Source: Parasponia andersonii (lineage: Eukaryota; Streptophyta; Magnoliopsida; Rosales; Cannabaceae). From it: a stretch of 64,000 nt of DNA. The notes under the pieces were generated by a model. That model was not told the DNA's origin and did no database searches. It worked only from the letters and a program-made list of their open reading frames with translations. Shown piece by piece: positions 1-13,193 of this stretch (within the stretch, counting starts at the first letter, position 1; each line of letters starts with the position of its first letter). Location: assembly GCA_002914805.1 (NCBI GenBank), contig JXTB01000006.1, forward strand, positions 1,084,322 to 1,148,321, in the 5' to 3' direction. The position numbers and the translations under genes are program-made.

Positions 1-62
1 AAGTTTAATAGGTATTTGAGGGTAAAATATATAAAAAGAATATTCTAAAGGGTGTATGTAGT

Positions 63-887
63 TAGGGATACAATTCTAGGCCACGGCCCATTGGTCAACC
101 CAAGCCTGTTATGATACCATAAATAGGCCGACCTAACCCATCTACTATTTTTGGAATGGCTAGGGCATGATATTATGGCCCACGGGCTGACCCACCAAAG
201 CCTATAAGATGGGTTGGGCCTGGACCAAGATAGACCAACCCGCGATGGGCCACGGTGGAACCTATTTTGGTTCATCATGGACTAGCCTATTTTGGCTCAT
301 TCTTCTTTTTTTTTTATATATTTTTTTGTTCTTTTATTTTTTAAAAAATTTATTCTATATAATCTTAAACATTTGATACTAATTTTTCTTTACTAAACTA
401 AGGCTTTTTATTGTCCCACTTAATTGAACTTGCAGGATTTTTAATAAAGCATTCATAAATAAAATTTTTGTTAATGATTTACATAATTATTTAGTTCTAT
501 TCATATTAATTTTTCTAATATTAGTAAATATTTTTTTTATTATTTTTATTAATTAACACTTAAATTAATTTGTAATTATATGTAAATTATTTAGGATTTA
601 TTAAAAAAATAACTTTAAATTTAAACAAATTTTATTGGAACTAGAATGGGTCAACCAATGATGGACTAGAATGAGCCGACCTATAATAGGCTATTATGGG
701 CCATCCCATGGGCTGGCCCAACCCGACCCATATATAGGGTAGCCCATGAGATAGGGTAGGCTGCCCTTTTTTTTAGTGAGCCAGCCCATCCTAACCCACA
801 AAAACAATGGATTGGGCCAACCTGACCTGCGATGGGCCTACCTAAAATAGGATGGATGGTCCATTATTACATCTCTATATGTACTTA
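63..887. mobile_element. Non-autonomous hAT-type element, degraded
   Basis: The ends are imperfect terminal inverted repeats: TAGGGATACAAT on the left, and TAGAGATGTAAT when the right end is read on the opposite strand. Flanking 8-mers TATGTAGT (55-62) and TATGTACT (888-895) agree at 7 of 8 bases, which suits the 8-bp target duplication of hAT elements. Both subterminal parts are crowded with GGCCCA/TGGGCC words in both orientations, and the middle (about 300-640) is AT-rich with no coding capacity. Ends and target duplication are seen; the hAT assignment is inference. Confidence 0.6.
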
Positions 888-952
888 ATAGAGTAAATTG
901 ATATTAACCTCTAAGCTAGAAAGAATTAAGTCATATGATTTTAAGATTGTAA

Positions 953-1562
953 TAGACGTGGCAAAATGGGCGGCCTAGGCTAGCTTAGGTGAAACGACGG
1001 AAGGGGAGCCTAGCCTGACCTATGGGCTCATAAGACTCCTAGATGGGCTAGGTTGGGCCCGAAATAAGCCAAGACGGACTGACCTGTATCGACCCATTGT
1101 TGGCCTACTTTAAAAAATAAAAAATAAATAAAAATACGATTATTATATGTATAATTAGTTAAAAATATTAGAAAAAAATAAAATTTATAAAAAAATAAAT
1201 CATATGTTACATTTTTTTCCTATTGATAAAAATTAAAAATTAATTACGTAAGTTATAAGTATATAAGTTGAATAGTTGGTAAAAAAATTTAAAACAAAAC
1301 CTTTAAGTATTTAGAACTAGATTAAAATTTGAAAGTGTGAAAAAAAAGTGAAGGAATGTATATTTATAGGTATAAGAAAAAGTGTTTTTTTATTTAAATT
1401 TATTTAAAAATATATTTATTTAAAAATAACAAAAATTATTTTAGGCGGACCAGACCAGTGGGCCTAAATATATAAACCTAGCCATGGCCGGCCTGTAGCC
1501 TGTAGGCCACAGTGTCGAGCCGTGGGCTAGCCCGTTTGGTCCGACCCATTTTACTAAGTCTA
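953..1562. mobile_element. Second non-autonomous hAT-type element, degraded
   Basis: The left end reads TAGACGTGGCAAAATGGG, and the right end read on the other strand is TAGACTTAGTAAAATGGG, a good inverted repeat. The flanks share ATTGTA (within 945-952 and 1563-1570), an eroded target duplication. It has the same plan as the element at 63-887: GGCC-rich ends around an AT-rich core without coding sequence. The two may belong to one family. Confidence 0.5.
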
Positions 1563-2267
1563 ATTGTACATTATATATTCTCTTTACATCACGGTAAATA
1601 TGTAACGACAAGATAAAAGAAGGTATCTTCATGCCTTATTAGTAGTCAATAGCCACAACTAGTGAAATGAAGAAAAAAAAAACACAATTCTTAATTTCTT
1701 GTCTAATTCATTCTAATTCTTTTCTAAAAATTTTCCATGATAATTTTCTTTTAAAGTTACGAATTAGTAACCATGCCCAAACTTTTAGTAGAGATGCTTA
1801 GCCTAAAGCAACATTTTTGTGAGATTTGCAGCATGAAAATAACCACGAGTTAACTTTCTTATAATGGAAAAGGAGAATAGACTCAAAGGTTTCTTCCCGT
1901 AGTCCATAGAGGCATAAGAAGAATTGACATAAATAGTAATAATTTTGGCTAAAATATTTTTTTAAGAATGTTTTAAAAAATGACTATCTTAATAGTATTT
2001 TAGTCATTTCTAAATGACTAATCAATGGAGAAATTAGATACAATACGGTATTCGGTTAGTTTTTTTGAAAAATACGGTGTAAGGTATTTTTAGATTTGAA
2101 AAATATGTAGTTCATTTACTTGATACGACTTTAAGCCAAAAAAAATAAAAAATGAATAAAAACAATAAAACAAAAGCTGGTTAGAAGTCCGATGCGAACA
2201 ATGAGACCATTAGCAGACAAAAACGTCTGGTCAAATCTGGCACATGCTCTTTTTTTTTTTGATTTTT
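1563..2267. other. AT-rich intergenic stretch, nothing recognised
   Basis: No supportable coding sequence, RNA gene or repeat boundary was seen. Composition is AT-rich with scattered A and T runs. Confidence 0.5.
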
Positions 2268-4608
2268 ATTATATATATTGGTTTAAATTATGTCATAGTT
2301 AAATCAGTTTTTTACTTTACTTCTATTTTTGCTTTTTCGAATCAATATCTCTATTTTTTTAAAAAATATATTTTTAAATGTTCTCCGTTGTTTTAATTTT
2401 TATACTAATTTTTTTTTAGTTTTTATTAAATCTTCTTTCTTGCAAATTTTTTTAACAATTAAATTTGACTATGTTTATTATTATTTTAATACATACCTAG
2501 CTACATTAAGTACACACCTTTTCTATTTTTATTTTTGAATTTAATTCTCAAAAGTTTTTTTCATACATTAATTCTTAGAGAATATATCTACGTTCAGAAA
2601 TTTTTTTAACGATTAATTTTAGTTTTTCTTAATTTTCTAAGATTTATTTTTCTCAAAGAATTTTTAGGATATAAAAATTTTGTTAGACATCGCTTCAAAT
2701 AATTTTCAAATAATATGGGTAGTAAAACTAAAAATTTATAATTGCAAAAATATTATAAAAAAGCACAAAAAATAGAAAAATATTAAATTAGGACTTAGGA
2801 GTACAATAGGGGCAAAAAGTGATAAATAGGTACAATAATTAAGAAATTAAAAACTATATATTAAAGGTTGAATAAGCTTAAAAGGGAAAAAAAAATAGGT
2901 ATATTAGCATAGATATCCTACTATGATACCTATAGTATCCAAGTAAATATAAAAAAATTATCATAGGTATCCGACCAAGTTACTTATGGTATCTTGGGAC
3001 CAAATTACTTATGGTATCTTGGAAATTCAAAAAGTAGTTTAGCATTTTTTTATATATATTGGTTTAAATTATGTCATAGTTAAATCAGTTTTATACTTTA
3101 CTTCTATTTTTGCTTTTTCGCATCAGTATCTCTATTTTTTAAAAAATATATTTTTAAATGTTTCCGCTGTTTTAATTTTTATACTATTTTTTTTTTACTT
3201 TTTATTAAATCTTCTTTCTTGTAAATTTTTTTTAACAATTAAATTTGACTATGTTTATTATTATATTAATACATACCTAGCTACATTAAGTACACGTCTT
3301 TTCTATTTTTATTTTTGAATTTAATTCTCAAAAGTTTTCTTTTTCTGCATTAATTCTTTGAGAATATATCTACGTTCAGAAATTTTTTTAACGATTAATT
3401 TTAGTTTCTCTAAATTTTCTAAGATTTATTTTTCTCAAAGAATTTTTAGGATAAAAAATTTTTGTTAGACATCGCTTCAAATAATATGGGTAGTAAAACT
3501 AAAAATTTATAATTGCAAAAATATTATAAAAAAAAGCACAAAAAAGAGAAAATTATTAAATTAGGACTTAGGAGTACAATAGGGGCAAAAAGTGATAAAT
3601 AGGTACAATAATTAAGAAATTAAAAACTATATATTAAAGGTTGAATAAGCTTAAAAGGGGGGAAAAAAAAAAGGCATATTAGCATAGATATCCTACTATG
3701 ATACCTATAGTTTCCAAGTAAATAGAAAAAAATTATCATAGGTATCCGACCAAATTACTTATGGTATCTTGAGACCAAGTTACTTATGGTATCTTGGAAA
3801 TTCAGAGAGTAATTTAGCATTTTTTTTTATATATATTGGTTTAAATTATGTCTTAGTTAAATCAGTTTTATTCTTTATTTCTATTTTTGCTTTTTCGCAT
3901 CAATATCTCTATTTTTCAAAAAAATATATTTTTAAATGTTCCCTGCTGTTTTAATTTTTATACTTTTTTTTGTTACTTTTTATTAAATCTTCTTTCTTGT
4001 AAATTTTTTTTAACGATTAAATTTGACTATGTTTATTATTATATTAATACATACCTAGCTACATTAAGTACACGTCTTTTCTATTTTTATTTTTGAATTT
4101 AATTCTCAAAAGTTTTTGTTTATGCATTAATTCTTTGAAAATATATCTATGTTTAGAAATTTTTTTAACGATTAATTTTAATTTCTCTTAATTTTCTAAG
4201 ATTTATTTTTCTCAAAGAATTTTTAGGATATAAAAATTTTGTTAGACATCGCTTCAAATAATTTTCAAATAATATTTGTAGTAAAACTAAAAATTTATAA
4301 TTGCAAAAATATTATGAAAAAGCACAAAAAAGAGAAAAATATTAAATTAGGACTTAGGAGTACAATAGGGGCAAAAAGTGATAAATAGGTACAATAATTA
4401 AGAAATTAAAAACTATATATTAAAGATTGAATAAGCTTAAAAAGGAAAAAAAAATAGGTATATTAGCATAGATATCCTACTATGATACCTATAGTATCCA
4501 AGTAAACAGAAAAAAATTATCATAGGTATCCGACCAAGTTACTTATGGTATCTTGGGACCAAGTTACTTATGATATCTTGGAAATTCAAAGAGTAGTTTA
4601 GTATTTTT
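2268..4608. repeat. Three-copy tandem repeat, period about 780 bp
   Basis: The marker GGTTTAAATTATGTC recurs at about 2280, 3061 and 3838 (the last with one mismatch), giving periods of 781 and 777 bp. Each unit runs through the same landmarks: an AT-rich stretch, a shared segment containing TTAGGACTTAGGAGTACAAT, then one or two short copies of TTACTTATGGTATCTTGG. Copies differ by scattered substitutions and small indels. Short reading frames at 2329-2538 and 3887-4096 look alike only because they sit at the same place in the repeat, so I do not call them genes. Confidence 0.9.
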
Positions 4609-6154
4609 TTTTTAGTCGCTCTCTAAAATAAAATCTACTTTGTTACTTATGGTATTGAAGAAATTGGAGTTGGAGTTTGGGGTTCCTTATTATTAAAAAT
4701 AAAAATATTTTAGGTATCTTACAAAGGTGGTATTCAAAGAATATTTTTTTAAAAAAAAGTTACCATAGGAATCCAATCAAGTTACTTATGATATCTTGAA
4801 AATTCAAAGGGTAGTTTAGCATATTTTATAACTAAAAAAAAAAAAAAAAAAGAAGTTTACCATAGGTATCATATGATAATACCTTTGGTATCCAAGAGAC
4901 GGGAAGAGAGTTAGAATATTACTTTTTGTACAACTATAAAAATTCAATCATGATACTATTGGTATCCAAGAGATTGGAATATCGGGTATTGTTTACTGTG
5001 CAACGATTGGTATCTTATCATAATAACTTTAGTATCTAGAAGATGGAAAGGGAGTTAGGGTGTTACTTACTTATACAATCATAAGTATCTTATTATGATA
5101 CTGTTTGGTATCCTAGAGATAGGGAAATAATTGAGGTGTTGCTTATTGTCTAAAAAAAAAAACAGCTACTATAAGATCTTGCCAAATTACTAGTGGTATT
5201 CAAGAAATTGAAAATAAAGTCATGAGAGAACCAAAAAAAAAAAAAACTTCAAAATTAATTTTATTAGAAGTGTGGCATATGTCACTTCAAAAAATTATTC
5301 AATTTCTCTCAAAAAAAGGGAAAGAATGTGCGATAATGTAATTAAATTAATATCATTTGTTAAACCAAAAATAAGCATACAAATAAAATAAAAATTTAAA
5401 TTACCAGCAAAAAGAAAAAAGAAAGAAAGTGAAAATAGGAAAAAAAATGGCTAGAAAAGAAAAATAAAAAAGCAAATACTCTAAACTAAAAAGAAATAAA
5501 ACAGATAATAACTAATCTAATTAAAAAAACAATATATAATCATGGGTCAGTATCTATTAATAGGTGCTAACACATCCATGGAAAGATATATGATAGACGC
5601 TTAATTGGTAGGTGTCTATCCTAAAAATAGAAAAATTAAAAATTAAAAACTAGATCTAACGTGCACCAAGATCACTCAGGGCATATTTTAAAAATTATAA
5701 ATCATATTTTTCTAAGATTTAGAACCATATGACTATATTTTTTAAGTTTTTTTTGTCCTCACCGTATTCTCTAAATAGAAACCCTTTTTTAACGTATTTG
5801 TCTAAAATCCTTTTTTTCCATTAAATTTCACGTTTTACTTTATTTTATCTAAAAGTGGTTCACATCTTTTTATAGCAGATGTTACTCAAATTATGGTAGA
5901 TGTTAGATAATGATATTAAGACTAAAAAAAATACTTATAAATAGGTAAAAAAAAAAAAAAAGATACCTACTAGATTATTGCCCGTATATGTATCATATAT
6001 ATCCATTATGATACTTATGGTATTTAGAAAATTGGAAGGGGTGTTATTAACGGTATCTTACTTGATACTTATGTATGAATATGGTATTGTAGTATGTTTA
6101 TATCTAGTATCAATCCAGTAATTGGAAGAGGAGTTAGGTCTTTCCTTATCATAT

Positions 6155-6199
<45 letters not shown>

Positions 6200-6560
6200 T
6201 TTACCATAGGTATCTATGAGGTTACCTGTGATAATTGGGAAATGAGGGCCAAAAAAAATGTTACGATAAGTATCTTATTAGGTTATTTATAGTATGAGAA
6301 TAAGAATTGGGGTTTCTTTATTTCCCAAAAAAAAAAAAAAAGAGAATATCATAGATATCTTACAAAGTTACATAGAGTATTAGGATAAATATGAACTAGA
6401 ATTGAATGTTCTTGATTACAAAAAATAATTAATAATAATATTTAAAATCTATGAGGTTACTGTAAGTATCTTACCCTATTATCAACATCATCCAAGAAAT
6501 TAGGAGAGTTTGACACTCTTTATTGTAAAAGAAAAAATTAAAAGAAAACAAATATTACTA
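4609..6560. repeat. Degenerate array built on a GGTATC-type motif
   Basis: Variants of GGTATCCAAGAGATTGGAA and of ACCATAGGTATC recur many times, usually about 60-110 bp apart. They resemble the short motif inside the 780-bp units to the left, so the larger repeats probably grew out of this older array. A pure TA run lies at about 6158-6195. No gene was seen. Confidence 0.5.
6158..6195. repeat. (TA)n microsatellite
   Basis: Uninterrupted TA dinucleotide run of about 38 bp. Confidence 0.9.
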
Positions 6561-7604
6561 TAGGTATCATATTGGTTTCCTTGTGGTACCTATTATCTAA
6601 TAAAATTATAGGTGGAATTGAAAGTTCCTTATTAAAATAAATAAATTGACAATAAAATAAATAATTCAATAATTTTAGAAAACCATTAATTTACTTCGGG
6701 TATCCTACTAGGCCATTCTTGTATCTAAGAAATAGAAATGGTAGTTGGTCATTTCCCTTGTTATAAAAGGTTAAGAATTATTTTCATTAAATAATTAATA
6801 CATGCTACTTTAATAAAAAATTATTCAAAGTACAATTGAAAATTTAAAACTGCTTAAATTTTAAAATAAATGCTCAAAAACGAAGAGAATATTAAATAAA
6901 GTGAATATAAATCAAAACATGCAAAATTGTTACAAAAATCAATTAAATTAAAATTTTTAAAAATACATATTTGCTAACATGCTCAGCATTAGTCAAAGTG
7001 CCAGCGGACTTTTATTCTTTTTTTTCCTGGCCGGCTGTATTATTAAAAATGAAAATCCAAGTTTCTGTATTTTAATAGTAGTTTTGTGAAGTCCGTATAA
7101 TTTTAAAGTTAGACACTTTTTCTCGTATTTATCTAAAAAATCCCTAATCAATACTCACAGATTGTGTGACTCTCATCACACAATTTGTGACATTACTAGA
7201 AATACTTATTTGAAAAAGACTGCTAAAATAATTATTTTGTGCCAAATTAGTACTAGGTTTATTTCCTAAAAGTTTATGCCCAACCTGTCCGACGAGCCTT
7301 CTAAAGGATTAGACTGGACCTTGTTATGAGCCTAAATGGGCCAGCCCATAGGCTTCGTCAAGCAATCTATGGAAAAAGTTCATGAATACTTGTTTTACAA
7401 AGCACATTTTCATGAATACAAATTTTCTATTTTTACTTCACAAATACCCCTTTTTGGAAAAATATAAACCACAAGTATTTTATATATAGAACATATACCG
7501 CTGTATACATTTCAATGTATACATAAAAATTATGTCAAAAAATCGGTATATATTACAAAATGTATACCATAATATAAATTTACACAATATATAAAAATCT
7601 ATGT

Positions 7605-7635
<31 letters not shown>

Positions 7636-8590
7636 TATATATTTTATACATGAAATGTATACCACAAAGACGAGTATATTTAAAAACGAGTATTTGTGAG
7701 ATATGATGCACAAAAAGGCTATACGCTGTAAATTCCAGGCAATCTATGGACCACTATTTTTCCGAAAAAAATTGATACAAAAACCATTTTGGAAAAAAGA
7801 TTATTAAAAAGGTCATTTTTATCTTTTTCTTTTTTTTTTTTTTTTTTGAAAAGGAAGATTATAGGGGAGCCAATATACGATGACTTATCATAAGGTTCAT
7901 AACCATGCTCATCATAAACTACGGATCGGACTGAGCTGGCCTGAAAGCAATACTATGCAGGCCCAATCTCGCCCGAATGTGCGGATCAAGATGGGTTTTC
8001 TACAGTGTTGGCTAAAATGGGCCAACCCAGTATTGTAGTAAGACAAGTCTACACTGGTCCCATATTTGCATATCTACACACTAGCGTAGGAAATTGACAT
8101 GGATGATGATCACAAATAATGTGATACTCGTCACACCACTTTCAAACCCTTCTAAAAGTTCGTTTTGGTTGAAAACACTCCTAGTGGGAGTGTTTGCCCG
8201 AGTTTGAGAAGTGAGGGCAGGTAGAACTAGTCATTGCTTCATATGTGTAAATATGTATTCTATGGCATTTGAAACTCAGTTGTTGATTTAGTCAAGCCTG
8301 AGCTGCATTTTGGCCTCAAAATTCACTTGTATTCCGTTGTTATTTATTTTATATTTTATTTTAATTGCGAAAGACTTTTAAGTTTCTTAATGTTTCAAAT
8401 GTGCGATGAAGAAAGTAATATCGCTTTCAATCAATTGGTGGCCTTGGTTTTGGTTTCTTTCACCACATTTGCTTTTATAACATCAGATATGAAACTTGCA
8501 TTCCATGTAGCATATAGCATCCATAAATATCACTAACAACCAATGATTTTGCAAGATACATCTATATGTTATAATTTCTGTCCATCTATG
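6561..8590. other. AT-rich intergenic region with transposon scraps
   Basis: GGCCC-rich patches at about 7260-7370 and 7920-8070 resemble the subterminal parts of the hAT-type elements at the left end, but no matching ends could be set. A TA run lies at 7609-7633. The open frame at 8327-8536 (69 codons) resembles nothing I know. A short perfect hairpin sits at 8173-8195. Confidence 0.4.
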
Positions 8591-9204
8591 TCAATTGTAG
8601 TTAAAGCTGGCAATTCGGGCGGGGCCTGCCAGTTCGGTCCTTTTTTTTCCTTTTTTTTTGAGCCCAAAATCGCTTGGCCCTTAATCTGTTTTTTAAAAAA
8701 AAGTTTTGTGCCTCCATGAAATTTCAATGATAACTTATATTACCGTTGGGCCCAACGGTAATATTACTATTGGGTTTTATATTTTTTTGTTTTTTTTTAA
8801 GTTTAGACTTTTTTTTAAAAATAATATATTCTTACACTATAAATAGTTTACACTCTCCACTCTTTTTTCACACTTACAAGTTATAATTTTCAAATACTCT
8901 CCTATTCTCTCATTCTTTCTCTCTAAATCTCTAATTATATTCTCAATTTTATCTATTTCTCTCTTATCTAATTACTATTTATTAATTATTAGTAATTATA
9001 TTTTATAATCTCCAAACTCTCCACAACTTATAAAGCTTAATTCAAGGTACGATTTAATTTATTTATCATACTTATCTTTTTAATTTCTTTAATTTGTAAT
9101 ATATTTAGTTGTTTATTATTATCACTAGTATGATAGTTAGTAGTTGGTAGTTACTAGTTACTAGTTAGTAACTTAGTAGCTCTACAAAACTTTGTTTGTA
9201 ATTT

Positions 9205-9848
9205 TAATTAAGTTAGTAGAAAGTTTATTAGAATATTTTAAATTTCAATTAATGTGTAATTTATAGTTATTTACAATTAAGTTAGTAGAAAGTTTATTAA
9301 AATATTTTTAATTTCAATTAATTTATAATTTGTAGTTGTTTACAATTAAGTTAGTAGAAACTAGAAAGTTTATTAGAATATTATATTTTTAATTTCAATT
9401 AATTTGAAATTATAGTTGTTTACAATTAAGTTAGTAGAAAGTTTATTAGAATATTTTTAATTTCAATTAATTTGTAATTTGTAGTTGTTTACAATTAAGT
9501 TAGTAGAAACTAGAAAGTTTATTAGAATATTATATTTTTAAATTCAATTACTTTGTAATTTATAGTTGTTTACAATTAAGTTAGTGGAAGTTTATTAGAA
9601 TATTTTTAATTTCAATTAATTTGTAATTTATAGTTATTTGCAATTAAGTTAGTAGAAAGTTTATTAGAATATTTTTAATTTCAATTAATTTATAATTTAT
9701 AGTTGTTTACAATTATGTTAGTAGAAAGTTTATTAGAATATTTTTAATTTCAATTAATTTATAATTTGTAGTTGTTTATAATTAAGTTAATAGAAAGTTT
9801 ATTAGAATATTTTTTTTATTTCAATTAATTTGTAATTTTTAATATAGG
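9205..9848 (+). repeat. Minisatellite, nine units, in the hAT leader intron
   Basis: About nine head-to-tail units begin CAATTAAGTTAGTAGAAA and end near TAGTTGTTTA. Most are about 69 bp. Units three and five are longer (about 81 bp) through the same extra ACTAGAAA and TTAT insertions, so short and long units alternate, which points to a duplicated two-unit block. The array ends exactly at the putative 3' splice site before the transposase start. Confidence 0.85.
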
Positions 9849-9850
9849 AT

Positions 9851-11909
9851 ATGGATATGTTAAAAAATATCCCTATTGATTTGGAAATGAATGATGACCA
9901 AATTTGCATATTTGAAGAGGGTGACCAAGTCCTTGAAATACAAACTAATCCAAATGCTAGTGGAAATTATTCACAATTTCAAGATAGTTATTCACCAAGT
10001 GCAAACACGACCTCCAATCCAAATGTGCAAGGACAACTTTCAATGTATGCAACCATTTCGATCCGGAATTCAAAGATGAGGCCGATGGTGAAAAGGCAAA
10101 AATGGTGAGATGTAAATACTATAAGAAATTATTAACTGCTAAACCATTTAGCGGGACTGCTTATTTGAATAGACATAGTGATGCAGGTGTTAAAAAACAT
10201 AAAAAAAAATATAAGGAGCCTACTTAATTAATACTTCAATTCAATAAAGATGGTTAGGTAAGTTCTTGAAACTATGATCATTTAATAGGTAGGGAGTCTC
10301 TAGCACGTTTAATTGCTATAAAAGATTTACCATTAAGATTTGGTGATTGTAATAACTATGAAGGTCATATTAGAAGATCCTATTAGAAGATCCTATTATC
10401 TAAACTTTAAAAGAGTTTCTATAAATACCACTAGGAGTGATTTGTTTAAAATTTATGAAAATATGCGTAAAGAATTAATATCTGAATTAACTTCATTAAA
10501 TATTTGTATTGCATTGACATATGATATTTGAGGTACTAATTCCAAATAAGATTATTTAAGTGTAGTTGTACATTATTTAGATTCAAAATGGATAATGTAA
10601 AAAAGAATAATTAGTTTTCAAGTTGTTGATAATAAATATACTGCTGAAATTATTAAAGATAGAATTTTAAATGTTGTTGAATACTATGGCATATTGAACT
10701 ACATTATTTCTATCAGTTTAGATAATACTACCTCAAACACAAAGGCCATAAAATTACTTAGTAATTTGGTAAGTTCATACACCGGAGGATTCTTACTGCA
10801 TCAACGTTGTGCATGTCACATCATCAATCTTATCGTCAAATCAGGTATAGATGTTAAAAGTATATATATTGAAAATATTCGATCTACTATTACTTACATT
10901 AATGCTTTTAATCTACGCATTATCGAATTTAAAAGATATTGTATAGCTCAAAGATTAAAACTAAGAAAATTCTAAGTTGACATGCTTGTAAGGTGGAATT
11001 CTACTTATTTAATATTGAAAAATATATTACCATATAAAATTCTAATTACCACGTTATACAATTCAAAACTAGGTTATTAGTATTGAAAGATGAAAATTGG
11101 TTTATTTGTGAAAAATATATACACTTTTTAGACGTTTTTTATGAAGCTACTATTGCATTATATGGTATTTATTATTTTACTTCTCCAGATATTTTACGTC
11201 ATATCTTTTTTATTACTGAAATGTTTTGTAACAAAAGATGTGACCCTATATTTGAATCAATTATAACACGTATTAAGAAGTATTTTTGAAATATTGGATT
11301 CCAATTCCTTTATTATATTCATTTGCTTTTATTTTAGATTCTAGGAGTAAATTAAATGGTTTTTTTTTTTAATTTAATTAGCTACATTTCTACATGTTTT
11401 GAGATAGATTATAATTATGAATATACAAATGCTCGTGATAAGTTTTTTGAAGTGTATAATATATATAAGGCTAATTGGCAGTAGTCAACAATAACATACT
11501 CTACAACAAACTGAAAAACAATCAAAGAATAAGTCTTTTTGGAGCATGATAGACTCTCGTTCTCAAGGGTGTGGTCTTGACTTATCCTTCATCAAGTTCA
11601 AGTCAACTACTACCATCAATGAATCTACAACAATCCTCTGAGCTTAACCAGTATATTGAGCTAAACTCTGATATCAACCTCGATGATGAGAACTTTAAAG
11701 TTTTAGACCGGTGGCAAACACGTCAACTAAGATTCCCGGTGCTTTCACAATTAGCCGATAATAATTTAACAATTCCAGTGTCCACGATTTCTTCAAAATC
11801 TACTTTTAGTACGACTAAGATGATAGTAGATGAGCAGAGGACTTCATTGGCTCCTGAAATGGTTAAGATGCTAGCATGTGTTAAAGATTGGGAAAAAGCG
11901 ACAAAGTGA
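9851..11909 (+). pseudogene. hAT transposase remnant (BED finger to hATC domain)
   Basis: Recognisable parts in order are: an N-terminal piece (9851-10108); a BED-type zinc-finger region in another frame from 10102, in which the expected second Cys of the CxxC pair is Tyr and the last Cys is missing; a middle part near 10694-10975 with SLDNTTSN and CHIINLIVKSG, matching the usual LDNASSN...H.LNLIVKDGL core; RWNSTYL near 10990; and a C-terminal hATC dimerisation domain (11571-11909) with FPVLSQLA and IPVSTISS. Stops and frame changes separate the pieces. The hATC domain and the LDN/RWNSTY core make the family call secure. No intact product is expected. Confidence 0.9.
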
Positions 11910-12501
11910 AATCAAGATACTATTCATATTTATAACGAAATATTGGCCGAAAATTTCAATCATTTGTACATAAACGATGATGATGAGTCATAAACTCATA
12001 ATTAATGATATACTACTTTTTTCAAATAATATTTTGAATTGTAATAAATGATCATCAATAAAATCAAATTTCAATATTTCAAATTTATTTGTTTTTATTT
12101 ATTTTTTATTTTTTAACTTTTTATTATAATTCTAAATAGTTTTCTTAATAGTTTTGTTTTTAAACTTTTTTTAATCAATTATTCAATTTTAACTTGTATG
12201 ATATATCCTATTTAATTATTATTAATTTTTTAACAATAAAAAAAATAACATATTTAGTTTATGTTATCAATTTTTTTAAAATAAAAATTCAATTAAAAAT
12301 TTTATTAAATTTAACATGTTTTAAAAAAATTATTTAAAAAAAGGACAAAAAACGAATCGGTTCGGTCTTAGTCCGTTAAAAAGTCCAACAAACCAACGGG
12401 TCTAGACTAGGCTCTATTTCATTTTTTGCAGGTTGGGTCAGGTTGGCCCGTCTTTTTAAACAATTCGGCCCGAACCGGCCTACTCGCCCCCTCAATTGTA
12501 G

Positions 12502-13193
12502 TCCATTGGTTGCTCTATTTGGTTGGATTTTAGCGTCCATAAATGTGGCATGGACTCTTCTACTTTTTTAATTTTCTGAAATTATTGTCCTTTGCAACTC
12601 GACTTATCCCCGAGAACACGAGCAAACTAGTCCAAATAAATCATATATACGTTATAAACTTTTAGGTGTACGTGTATATATAAGGCTATAATCAGTAGGT
12701 ATATTTTTTTTCTATATGTATTATTTCAACTGTTCTTAGATTATTATTTAACTGTTATTATAATTTAAATTATTAAAAAAATAATAAAAACAAATACACA
12801 TTATTTAATACGTTTCTCTCGCCGTTTTTTAATCATGAAAAGACATATGCGCGATAAATTTTAATCGGACAAAATAAGAAGTGAAAAAAAAACATCTAAC
12901 GGATTAGTAGCCTATATATATCTATTATATGTATGTATGTTGAGAGAGAGAGAGAGAGTTTCACTCAAAAATTTACTTTGACAATTGCATTATACACCAA
13001 GTGAGATCATAGTTAACAACATAGGAGGATACTCTTATCTATATGAGGCACTCCTTCTGGAATGGAAGAAAGAATGAATTTAAGAGGGCAGGAATGGCTG
13101 TCCTCAGCAGTGGTGTTAACACCGCAAAAGAATCCATTGCTTAGTGAGCTTTCACTTCTCAGACCTGGAAAATCTTCTTAACATATTATTTCT
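12502..13193. other. Intergenic, including the probable FAD 3' UTR
   Basis: This lies between the hAT element and the desaturase stop codon. A GA run occurs at 12942-12958. The part nearest 13193 is probably the 3' untranslated region of the minus-strand desaturase gene; I could not fix a polyadenylation site. Confidence 0.4.

Larger units (their letters stand above)
8601..12491 (+). mobile_element. Decayed autonomous hAT transposon (about 3.9 kb)
   Basis: The word TCAATTGTAG flanks the element at 8591-8600 and 12492-12501; 8 bp of it would be the hAT target duplication, so each boundary is uncertain by a base or two. Both ends carry diverged inverted GGC/CGG-rich sequence, including a GTTCGG word near each end. 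The transposase lies on the plus strand, preceded by a likely leader intron (donor near 9047, acceptor AG at 9847-9848). Members of this superfamily move by cut and paste. The coding region is interrupted by several stops and frame changes, so it is non-autonomous today. Confidence 0.85.

Noticed and set aside
2329-4096. Two similar 69-codon open frames (2329-2538 and 3887-4096)
   Set aside because: They lie at equivalent positions in the 780-bp repeat, are Phe/Leu/Tyr-rich translations of AT-rich DNA, and are not kept open in the middle copy.
7480-7713. 77-codon Tyr/Ile-rich frame
   Set aside because: It runs through a TA microsatellite and is compositionally determined.
8327-8536. 69-codon frame that looks slightly less AT-biased than its surroundings
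   Set aside because: There is no recognisable domain, splice context or homologue that I know of; support is too weak for a gene call.
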